A stretch of 12,155 nt of DNA, taken from positions 1-12,155 of the forward strand of contig QKHF01000088.1 in assembly GCA_003250135.1 (NCBI GenBank), read 5' to 3'. The stretch is from Paracoccaceae bacterium (GTDB lineage: Bacteria > Pseudomonadota > Alphaproteobacteria > Rhodobacterales > Rhodobacteraceae). Below are positions 1-6,328 of this stretch, piece by piece. Under the pieces are notes generated by a model, which saw only the letters and a program-made list of their open reading frames with translations, searched no databases and was not told where the DNA came from. A program made the position numbers and the translations under genes. The number at the start of each line of letters is the position of its first letter. Position 1 is the stretch's first letter.

Positions 1-84
1 ATGAGAGACAAGGGGCCGGACTTCTCTGCGGACAGGATCGCCGCGTTGAAACAGAAGCTGCGCAACAAGGAATCGGACGCATGA
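1..84 (+). CDS. C-terminal end of an unrecognised gene upstream of purQ (partial or very short)
   Basis: An open frame runs from base 1 to a TGA at 82-84 that overlaps the purQ ATG (ATGA at 81-84), the usual arrangement of translationally coupled genes. The 27 visible residues are charged and helix-like, ending in a lysine/arginine-rich stretch (ALKQKLRNKESDA). The slot before purQ is normally held by purS, but these residues do not look like the end of PurS, nor like the DUF1476 protein often found near purS. The ATG at base 1 may be the real start of a tiny gene or an internal Met of a gene that begins outside the window; this cannot be decided here. No function is assigned. Confidence 0.45.
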   Translation: MRDKGPDFSADRIAALKQKLRNKESDA

Positions 85-758
85 AATCCGCCGTCATCGT
101 CTTACCCGGCTCCAACTGCGACCGCGACATGGCCGTCGCGCTGCGGCGCGCCTCGGGCCGCGAGCCGGCCATGGTCTGGCACAAGGACGCCTCGCTTCCG
201 CAGGGGCTGGACCTGATCGCCCTGCCCGGCGGCTTCTCCTTCGGCGATTACCTGCGCTGCGGCGCCATCGCGGCGCGCTCTCCGATCATGCAATCGGTGG
301 TCGATTTTGCGAAGAAAGGCGGACTTGTGCTGGGCGTTTGCAACGGTTTTCAGGTGCTGGTCGAGACGGGTCTCCTTCCCGGCGCCCTGATGCGAAACGC
401 TGACCTCAAGTTCGTCTGCCGCACCGTGGGCATGTCTGTAGGCGGCGCGCACAGCCCCTTCCTGCGTGGCTACAAGCCCGGCCAGACCGTGCGCTTTCCC
501 GTCGCGCATCACGACGGCAATTACGTCGCTGACGAGGCGCTGCTGGACCGGCTGGAGGGCGACGGTCGCATCGCGTTTCGCTACCTCAAGGGCGAGAACC
601 CGAACGGCGCCTGCCGCGACATCGCCGGAATCGTCAGCGCCAGCGGGCGCGTCCTCGGCATGATGCCCCATCCCGAGCGCGCCGCCGAGCCGGAGCATGG
701 CAATACCGACGGCGCCGCGATGTTCAGCGGCCTCGTCGCCGCCCTCGAGACCGCCTGA
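81..758 (+). CDS. purQ: Phosphoribosylformylglycinamidine synthase subunit PurQ (glutaminase)
   Basis: PurQ is the class I glutamine amidotransferase subunit of FGAM synthase. It hydrolyses glutamine and channels ammonia to PurL in the fourth step of de novo IMP synthesis, in the cytoplasm, with PurS as the third subunit. The 225-residue length is normal for the stand-alone subunit. The N-terminus shows the typical VLPGSNCDRD stretch (residues 7-16) and the oxyanion-region motif PGGFSFGDYLR (49-59). The nucleophile is Cys87 in GVCNGFQ, and the other triad residues are His197 and Glu199 in MMPHPERA. The frame is open further upstream, but homology and the 4-nt overlap with the preceding gene support ATG 81. 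purL follows after about 50 nt, so the two are probably cotranscribed. Confidence 0.97.
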   Translation: MKSAVIVLPGSNCDRDMAVALRRASGREPAMVWHKDASLPQGLDLIALPGGFSFGDYLRCGAIAARSPIMQSVVDFAKKGGLVLGVCNGFQVLVETGLLPGALMRNADLKFVCRTVGMSVGGAHSPFLRGYKPGQTVRFPVAHHDGNYVADEALLDRLEGDGRIAFRYLKGENPNGACRDIAGIVSASGRVLGMMPHPERAAEPEHGNTDGAAMFSGLVAALETA

Positions 759-808
759 CCCCGCCTGATCCGCGCAATTCGACGCTTTCCCAGCCGACCG
801 GACCAAAG

Positions 809-3010
809 ATGCATCAAGAACCGCAAGTCGATCAGGCGCTCGCCGCCGATCACGGCCTGAAGCCCGACGAATACCAGCGCATTCTGGACCTCTTGGGCCG
901 GACGCCGACCTTTACCGAGTTGGGCATCTTTTCGGCGATGTGGAACGAGCACTGCTCCTACAAGTCGTCGAAGAAATGGCTGCGCACCCTGCCGACCACG
1001 GGTCCGCAGGTGATCTGCGGGCCGGGCGAGAATGCGGGCGTCGTGGATATCGGCGACGGGCAGGCCGTGGTCTTCAAGATGGAGAGCCACAACCATCCCT
1101 CCTATATCGAGCCGCACCAGGGCGCGGCCACCGGCGTCGGCGGCATCCTGCGCGACGTCTTCACCATGGGCGCCCGCCCGATTGCGGCGATGAATTCCCT
1201 CAGCTTTGGCGAGACCTCGCACCCCAAAACCGCGCACTTGGTCAAGGGCGTGGTCGAGGGCATCGGCAGTTACGGCAACTGCTTCGGCGTGCCGAGATCG
1301 GCTCCTACGGCAACTGCTTCGGCGTGCCGACCGTCGGCGGCGAGGTGCGCTTCCATCGCGGCTATAACGGCAACTGCCTGGTGAACGCCTTCGCGGCGGG
1401 CCTCGCGGACGCGGACAAGATCTTCTACTCTGCGGCCTCAGGCGTCGGCATGCCGGTGGTCTATCTGGGGGCCAAGACCGGACGCGACGGCGTCGGCGGC
1501 GCCACCATGGCCTCCGCCGAGTTCGACGACACCATCGAAGAGAAGCGCCCGACCGTGCAGGTGGGCGACCCGTTCACCGAGAAGCGCCTGCTGGAGGCCT
1601 GCCTTGAGCTGATGGCCTCGGGCGCGGTGATCTCGATCCAGGACATGGGCGCTGCGGGGCTGACCTGCTCGGCGGTCGAGATGGGCGACAAGGGCGATCT
1701 CGGCGTCGCGCTGGACCTCGAGAAGGTGCCGGTGCGAGAAGAGCGCATGACCGCCTACGAAATGATGCTGTCGGAAAGCCAGGAGCGCATGCTCATGGTT
1801 CTGCGCCCCGAAAAGGAGGACGAGGCCAAGGCGATCTTCGACAAGTGGGATCTCGATTTCGCCATCGTGGGCGAGACGATCCCCGAGGACCGCTTCCTGA
1901 TCCGCCTGAATGGCGAGGTGAAGGCCGATCTGCCGCTGAAGGCGCTCAGCGGGACGGCAAAGCCCCGCCCCCGCCACGCTGGGCGACGTACCCGAGATTG
2001 ACCCCGTCGATGCGCTTATAACTCTACTGGGCGCGCCCAATTACTGCTCCCGCCGCTGGGTGTGGGAGCAGTACGATCATCAGGTCATGGCCGACACCGC
2101 CATCGGACCCGGCTCGGACGCCGCCGTGGTGCGCGTGCACGGCACGGACAAGGCGCTGGCCTTCACCGCCGACGTCACCCCCCGCTACTGCAAGGCGAAC
2201 CCGTTCGAGGGCGGCAAGCAGGCCGTGGCCGAGGCCTACCGCAACCTCTCCGCGACCGGCGCCCGCCCCTTGGCCAGCACCGACAACCTGAATTTCGGCA
2301 ACCCTGAGAAGCCCGAGATCATGGGCCAGTTCGTCGGCTGCGTGAAAGGTATCGGCGCCGCCTGCGCCGCGCTCGACATGCCGATCGTCTCGGGCAATGT
2401 CAGCCTCTACAACGAGACCGACGGCGCGGCGATCCCGCCGACCCCCACCATCGGCGGCGTGGGCCTGGCGCCACATGGTCGCCACCCCACCCCGATGGCG
2501 TTCCAGGCGGAAGGCTCCGAGATCTGGCTGGTGGGCGAGACCAAGGGCCATCTGGGCCAGTCGGCGCTTCTGAAAGAGCTGTGGGACCGCGAGGACGGCG
2601 ACGCGCCAACAGTCGATCTGGAGGCCGAGGCGCGCAACGGGACCTTCGTGCGCCGCGCGCCCGAAAACGGGCTGATCTCCGCCTGCCACGATCTCTCCGA
2701 CGGCGGCCTCGCCATGGGCCTGGCTGAAATGGCCATCGCCAGCGGGATCGGCGCGACAGTAGAGTGGGACGCCGCCCTCTCCGCCGCCAAATGGTTTTTC
2801 GGCGAAGATCAGGCGCGCTATCTGGTGGAGGTCCCTGTGGGCCGCGCCGAGGCGCTCCGGACAGCCGCGGAGGCTGCGGGCGTCCCTGCGCGCAGGATCG
2901 GCGTCACCGGCGGCGACAGCCTGTCCCTGGGCGCCGCAGCCGCGCCTGTCTCCAAGCTGAAGGCCGCTTATGAGGGCGGGTTCCGCGCGATGATGGGCGA
3001 GGAGGCGTGA
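809..3010 (+). pseudogene. purL: purL, FGAM synthase large subunit, interrupted by two frame changes
   Basis: PurL is the ATP-dependent synthetase subunit that converts FGAR to FGAM using ammonia from PurQ. Three consecutive frames together cover an almost full small-type PurL (about 730 residues). Segment A starts at ATG 809 and holds WNEHCSYKSSK (active-site His48) and the nucleotide/Mg motif ESHNHPS (92-98). Segment B, from about 1296, holds the TVGGE, SAASGVG and GATMASAEFDD motifs. Segment C, from about 1961 to 3010, holds RVHGTDKALAFT, SGNVSLYNETDG and the DLSDGGLA motif. A 35-nt imperfect tandem duplication at 1261-1330 shifts A to B; without it the protein reads GIGSYGNCFGVPTVGGEV as expected. 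Near 1960 the expected APEYDRPW-like stretch after SGTA is missing and the frame shifts again. As written, translation stops at 1384 after 191 residues. Both lesions may be assembly errors, since a genuine loss would cause purine auxotrophy while purQ stays intact. Confidence 0.9.
1261..1330 (+). repeat. 35-bp imperfect tandem duplication inside purL
   Basis: Bases 1261-1295 and 1296-1330 are two adjacent copies of the same 35-bp purL segment encoding IGSYGNCFGVP. The copies differ at their first base (C versus G) and at one serine codon, AGT (1268-1270) versus TCC (1303-1305); the remaining 31 positions are identical. The period of 35 is not a multiple of three, so the duplication shifts the reading frame. 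Related PurL proteins carry the segment once. Confidence 0.95.
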
Positions 3011-3097
3011 CGCGCTCGCGGCGCCGCTTGCCTCTCAGCCTTCGGCGATCTACATCGAAGGCACGCGCTGATTTTCTGACCAACGGGAGCTGCCCTT

Positions 3098-3331
3098 ATG
3101 GCCATGGCCGCCTCTGACATCGAGCATCTGATCAAGGAAGCGTTGCCCGACGCCAAGGTCGAGATCAGCGATCTGGCCGGCGATGGCGATCACTACGCCG
3201 CCACCGTCGTGTCCGAACAGTTTCGCGGCAAGAACCGGGTGCAGCAGCACCAGATGGTCTACGCCGCGCTGAAGGGAAGAATGGGCGGAGAGCTTCACGC
3301 GCTCGCGCTCCAGACCAGCGCCCCCGAATAA
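3098..3331 (+). CDS. bolA: BolA family protein
   Basis: This is a small BolA-fold protein of 77 residues. BolA proteins form complexes with CGFS monothiol glutaredoxins that hold or transfer [2Fe-2S] clusters and report on iron status. The family pattern is clear: a helix-forming N-terminus (IEHLIKEALP), the loop GDGDHYAATVVSEQF with His32, and RGKNRVQQHQMVYAAL. The almost invariant family histidine is His67 in ELHALALQT. The length fits the short BolA/IbaG-like branch rather than the longer E. coli BolA. GGGAG lies about 9 nt upstream of ATG 3098; a second in-frame ATG at 3104 is a possible alternative. The gene sits 87 nt after purL and 20 nt before grxD, the partner expected for it. The exact subfamily is uncertain. 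Confidence 0.93.
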   Translation: MAMAASDIEHLIKEALPDAKVEISDLAGDGDHYAATVVSEQFRGKNRVQQHQMVYAALKGRMGGELHALALQTSAPE

Positions 3332-3351
3332 GGGGCCGGAGGAATTTACCA

Positions 3352-3717
<366 letters not shown>

Positions 3718-3731
3718 CGGCGCAGTAGGTG

Positions 3732-3760
3732 TTGACCTCGCTTCGGCGCGGTTATAGGTA
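3732..3760 (+). promoter_or_regulatory. Candidate sigma70-type promoter of tRNA-Gln
   Basis: TTGACC (3732-3737) matches five of six bases of the -35 consensus. A -10 candidate follows as TATAGG (3753-3758, 15-nt spacer) or, with a 17-nt spacer, TAGGTA (3755-3760). Either would start transcription a few to about fifteen bases before the tRNA. The -10 assignment is ambiguous. Confidence 0.4.
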
Positions 3761-3777
3761 CGCTGCCACGGTGCTGG

Positions 3778-3851
3778 TGGGGAATAGGTTAACGGTAGAC
3801 CCACGGACTCTGACTCCGTTAGTCCTGGTTCGAATCCAGGTTCCCCAGCCA
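3778..3851 (+). tRNA. tRNA-Gln, anticodon CTG
   Basis: A complete cloverleaf can be folded by eye. Acceptor strands TGGGGAA (3778-3784) and TTCCCCA (3841-3847) pair over 7 bp, followed by discriminator G3848 and an encoded CCA (3849-3851). The anticodon stem is ACGGA/TCCGT (3803-3807 with 3815-3819), with loop CTCTGAC and anticodon CTG at 3810-3812, which reads CAG (Gln). The T-arm CCTGG-TTCGAAT-CCAGG is perfect. The U1 start with an A-rich acceptor end is typical of bacterial tRNA-Gln. Confidence 0.97.
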
Positions 3852-4005
3852 CTTTCAGGATGATCCCTGCTCCGCGCGAGAGCACGTGAGACAAGATCAG
3901 AATGTCAGGAAAAATTAAGGAAATCGCCGCGCTGCGCGGCGGAGCGGGCTATTCGCCTTGATGGGCGACGCCATCGGAGGTCTGAGCGAACTCAAGCATG
4001 GATGA

Positions 4006-4025
4006 GCGGCGCCCCCAAGCGCCGC
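4006..4025 (-). terminator. Hairpin just after the dksA-like gene, possible terminator
   Basis: GCGGCGC (4006-4012) and GCGCCGC (4019-4025) form a perfect 7-bp GC stem with a 6-nt loop, about 9 nt beyond the stop codon of the minus-strand dksA-like gene. There is no T-run after it in the direction of transcription, so intrinsic termination is uncertain; it may act as an mRNA 3' stabiliser instead. Confidence 0.35.
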
Positions 4026-4034
4026 CCATAATCG

Positions 4035-4457
4035 TCAATCGTCTCGATAGACCTTCTCGCGACGTTCGTGCATCTCCTGCGCCTCAAGCGAGAGAGTGGC
4101 GATCGGGCGCGCCTCCAGCCTGCGCAGGCTGATCGGTTCTCCGGTCTCTTCACAGTAACCGTAGATGCCCTCTTCGATCCGGCGCAGCGCGGAATCGATC
4201 TTGGAGATCAACTTACGCTGGCGGTCCCTCGTCCGAAGCTCCAGCGCCCTGTCGGTTTCCGCCGAAGCGCGGTCGGTGAGATCGGGAAGACTGCCGGAAT
4301 CCTCCTGCAAGGCGGCGACCGTCTCCCGACTTTCATCGAGAATCGACTCTCGCCAATCCAGCAGTTTCTTACGAAAGTAGTCGCGTTGCCGTTCGTTCAT
4401 GAACGGCTCGTCCTCTGACGGCTTGTACGCGCCGTTGAGCACGTTTGGTGAATTCAT
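4035..4457 (-). CDS. dksA: DksA/TraR-type RNA polymerase-binding regulator with a single Cys in the zinc-finger region
   Basis: DksA inserts its coiled coil into the RNA polymerase secondary channel and, with ppGpp, lowers rRNA promoter activity and adjusts starvation genes. This 140-residue protein has the full layout: an N-terminal helical region (about 20-55), a coiled-coil tip with D59-x-x-D62-x-A64 matching the essential tip residues of E. coli DksA (D71, D74, A76), a second coil arm (ALELRTRDRQRKLISKI), and the globular finger region GYCEETGEP...RRLEARPIATLS. Of the four expected zinc cysteines only Cys102 remains; the others are Thr105, Ser123 and Ala126. This matches the known class of zinc-independent DksA proteins, reported for example in Pseudomonas DksA2 and a Rhodobacter homologue. 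An AAGGT element lies upstream of the ATG at 4457. Met20 is a possible later start. The gene is divergent from the lipoprotein gene at 4814. Confidence 0.92.
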   Translation of the reverse strand: MNSPNVLNGAYKPSEDEPFMNERQRDYFRKKLLDWRESILDESRETVAALQEDSGSLPDLTDRASAETDRALELRTRDRQRKLISKIDSALRRIEEGIYGYCEETGEPISLRRLEARPIATLSLEAQEMHERREKVYRDD

Positions 4458-4494
4458 GCCCGCATACCTTTACCATCGACTCGAAGTGGCTCGG

Positions 4495-4523
4495 CTTATA
4501 GGGGCAACAAACAGGATTGTCAC
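4495..4523 (-). promoter_or_regulatory. Sigma70-type promoter of the dksA-like gene
   Basis: Read on the minus strand, GTGACA (4523-4518) and TATAAG (4500-4495) each match five of six consensus bases, with an optimal 17-nt spacer. Transcription would start near 4488, leaving a leader of about 30 nt before the ATG at 4457. Confidence 0.65.
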
Positions 4524-4531
4524 CAACCGCA

Positions 4532-4553
4532 GCGCAATTAACGCGCGCAATTA
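4532..4553. repeat. Direct repeat GCGCAATTA upstream of the dksA promoter
   Basis: The 9-mer GCGCAATTA occurs at 4532-4540 and again at 4545-4553, a 13-nt period, immediately upstream of the -35 box of the minus-strand promoter. The position suits a regulator-binding site, but no known operator is recognised; the TTA-containing halves do not have CtrA spacing. Confidence 0.4.
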
Positions 4554-4813
4554 CGGTCTTCGGCGATATGGTTCTTACACCCACCCATTCAACCGACGCG
4601 TCGCCGACGCGCCCTGATTTGGCGGAGTGTCGGGCGCCTGACGTCGCAAATCAGGCGCCGGAGACTCAATTGCGCCATATTTTTGTATCGCATTTACTGA
4701 ATCATTTCAAAGGGTTGAATCTTTACCCTAAAGTGATGCCTCAAATTAGGGTTCCGCGCGGGCCAAAATGCGGATATTGTCGAGTTAATAGAGTTTTACA
4801 GGGGCTCTTTAAT
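4554..4813. other. Intergenic region between the divergent dksA-like and lipoprotein genes
   Basis: With the dksA promoter and its upstream repeat, this completes a gene-free stretch of about 356 nt (4458-4813). The half nearest the lipoprotein gene (about 4660-4813) is clearly richer in A and T than the rest of the window. It contains ACCCTAA (4725-4731) and TTAGGGT (4746-4752), a perfect 7-bp inverted repeat with a 14-nt spacer, and a further AGGGTT at 4711-4716 that could pair with the first arm. No convincing -35/-10 pair was found for the lipoprotein gene, although a promoter must lie here. A Shine-Dalgarno AGGGG is at 4800-4804. Confidence 0.5.
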
Positions 4814-6190
4814 ATGAGGTTTCAAGCAGGAGCCGGCCTTCGGTCGGGGGTGTTGGCGGGCGCGCTCTGTGCGTTCGTCGCCTCGTGCGGCGGCGGAGAG
4901 GTCGAGACGACATCGACGCCGCTGGCCGCCAAACCCGCGACTCCGACCACGGGGGGCGCCATCGTGGATGGCGCGGTGTCCCGCTCGAATGTCGGAATCG
5001 CCCACGATTTTGTTGAATTGGTTTATCGTAACGAACAGGGTCGCTCTCGCACTCAGCTTTCCCGGTGGGAAGATCCCGTCCGCGTACGTCTGGAGAACCC
5101 CGAGCTCGCCGGCTATGCGCCTTTTCTCGATGATTTCCTGAAGCGCATGCGCGACAGCGCCCAAGTCGACATTTCCCGGACGGTCACCAGCGACGCCAAT
5201 CTGCATGTGCGCTTCGTCGAGGCGGAAGAGATGCGCCGCGCCCTGGCCTCGGCGTTCTGCATCGTGGTGCCGGACGATGCGGAATGGCGCGAGTTTGCCC
5301 ATTCAGCCGACGCCGAACGTTTCCGTTGGAGCAACAAGACCAAACTGTCGGAAGCCACCGTCTTCATTCCCGCCGATGCAGTTCCCTTCGAAGTGCGGCT
5401 TTGCCTGATGGAGGAGATCACCCAGGCGCTCGGCCCGGGTAACGACATGTTCCGGCTGGCCGACTCCATCTTTAACGACGACAACGCTCACTCCGCTCCT
5501 ACCGCCTTCGACATGTTGATCCTGCGTACGCTCTATGACGAACGCATGCATCCGGGCATCGCCGAAGACGAGGCCTACGAAGTTGCGCTGAACGTCCTCA
5601 ACGACATCAACCCTGTCGGCCGCGCCCTTTCCGAGAGCGAAAGCGCGAGCGCCGAAGACGCAGCGTGGCGCAGGTTGATGGTGCTCAGCTTCGATCGTCG
5701 CTTCACTGTTGATGAGCGCGAGAGCTTCGCCCGGCAGGCGTTGGCGCGCGCCAAGGCTTTCCCCGAGAACGATCACCGTCTGCCGTTTTCTCGCTATCGC
5801 CTGGCTCTGGCGGTCTCACCGGACCGCCCGAACGAAGCCGAGGTGATGTTGCGGCTCGCCATCGACGAGTATCAGCGCATCCTGGGCGAGGAGGACATCC
5901 GCGTCGCAAGCGCCCGCCTGTACTACGCCAAGCTGCTGAACAAGCGCGAAGAGTTCGAAAAGGCCCTGCGTGAGCTTGAAACCGCCCTGCCCGTTCTGGC
6001 GGCTTATGAATCCGAAAGCCGCATCGCTGAGGCTCTGAAGGAAAAGCACGACGCGCTGTACGGCCTCGGCCGAGACAATGAAGCGATCGACGCCGCCATT
6101 CTCTCGCTGGACTGGAGCCTTTACGCGCTTGGCCCCACCTTCGGGGATCTTGCGGAAGTGCGCGCCCAGCTCGGCCGCCTGCGAAACTGA
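4814..6190 (+). CDS. DUF2927-type lipoprotein with C-terminal TPR-like repeats (paralogue 1)
   Basis: This is a predicted lipoprotein of 458 residues. A hydrophobic signal (about 10-24) ends in the lipobox VASC, giving lipidated Cys25, followed by a Thr/Pro-rich linker (about 30-45). The central domain (about 60-260) carries the pattern CLMEEITQALGPGND (197-211), SIFNDDNAHS (218-227) and FDMLILRTLYDERMHPG (232-248), which I recognise as the DUF2927 family. The last 130 or so residues are alanine-rich helix pairs resembling TPRs, for example EAEVMLRLAIDEYQ and FEKALRELETALPVL. No biochemical function is known to me. The frame stays open back to 4517, but the lipoprotein signal, the AGGGG ribosome site (4800-4804) and the unprotein-like upstream reading support ATG 4814. 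It is similar along its whole length to the next gene, so the pair arose by tandem duplication. An envelope role, perhaps via TPR-mediated protein contacts, is inference. Confidence 0.85.
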   Translation: MRFQAGAGLRSGVLAGALCAFVASCGGGEVETTSTPLAAKPATPTTGGAIVDGAVSRSNVGIAHDFVELVYRNEQGRSRTQLSRWEDPVRVRLENPELAGYAPFLDDFLKRMRDSAQVDISRTVTSDANLHVRFVEAEEMRRALASAFCIVVPDDAEWREFAHSADAERFRWSNKTKLSEATVFIPADAVPFEVRLCLMEEITQALGPGNDMFRLADSIFNDDNAHSAPTAFDMLILRTLYDERMHPGIAEDEAYEVALNVLNDINPVGRALSESESASAEDAAWRRLMVLSFDRRFTVDERESFARQALARAKAFPENDHRLPFSRYRLALAVSPDRPNEAEVMLRLAIDEYQRILGEEDIRVASARLYYAKLLNKREEFEKALRELETALPVLAAYESESRIAEALKEKHDALYGLGRDNEAIDAAILSLDWSLYALGPTFGDLAEVRAQLGRLRN

Positions 6191-6211
6191 CACCCACGCC
6201 AAGCCACCCCC

Positions 6212-6257
6212 GTGAAAGCCCGCGGTTCATTCTCTGAGCCGCGGGCTTTCGCCTTTT
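6212..6257 (+). terminator. Strong intrinsic terminator after the first lipoprotein gene
   Basis: GAAAGCCCGCGG (6214-6225) pairs perfectly with CCGCGGGCTTTC (6239-6250). The stem extends inward to about 16 bp with one G-T wobble and a 5-nt loop (6230-6234). A T-run, TTTT (6254-6257), follows shortly. It lies about 20 nt after the stop at 6190 and separates the two paralogous lipoprotein genes into different transcription units. Confidence 0.88.
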
Positions 6258-6328
6258 CACCGCCACAACAACCATTACATTCTTGAGCAAGGGCCGGCCG
6301 AAGCGCCGGCGCACAGGAATTCGCGTTG

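Noticed and set aside
102..806. Long minus-strand open frames opposite purQ, purL, the lipoproteins, rlmI and ccmI
   Set aside because: These are typical high-GC antisense shadow frames with Arg/Ala/His-rich composition and no family motifs.
1250..2070. Programmed ribosomal frameshifting as an explanation for the split purL frames
   Set aside because: The first break is a 35-nt sequence duplication that would insert extra residues in any frame, and neither site shows a slippery heptamer with a downstream structure. An error or mutation explains both better.
3925..3941. Hairpin CGCCGCG/CGCGGCG with a 3-nt loop downstream of tRNA-Gln as a terminator
   Set aside because: The stem is perfect but no T-run follows and it lies more than 70 nt beyond the tRNA, so termination is not supported.
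3902..3961. Mini-ORF of 19 codons after tRNA-Gln
   Set aside because: Too short, with no clear ribosome site or recognisable product; probably chance.
4517..4813. N-terminal extension of the first lipoprotein back to 4517
   Set aside because: The upstream reading lacks protein-like composition, covers the dksA promoter region and would bury the lipoprotein signal and lipobox in the middle of the protein.
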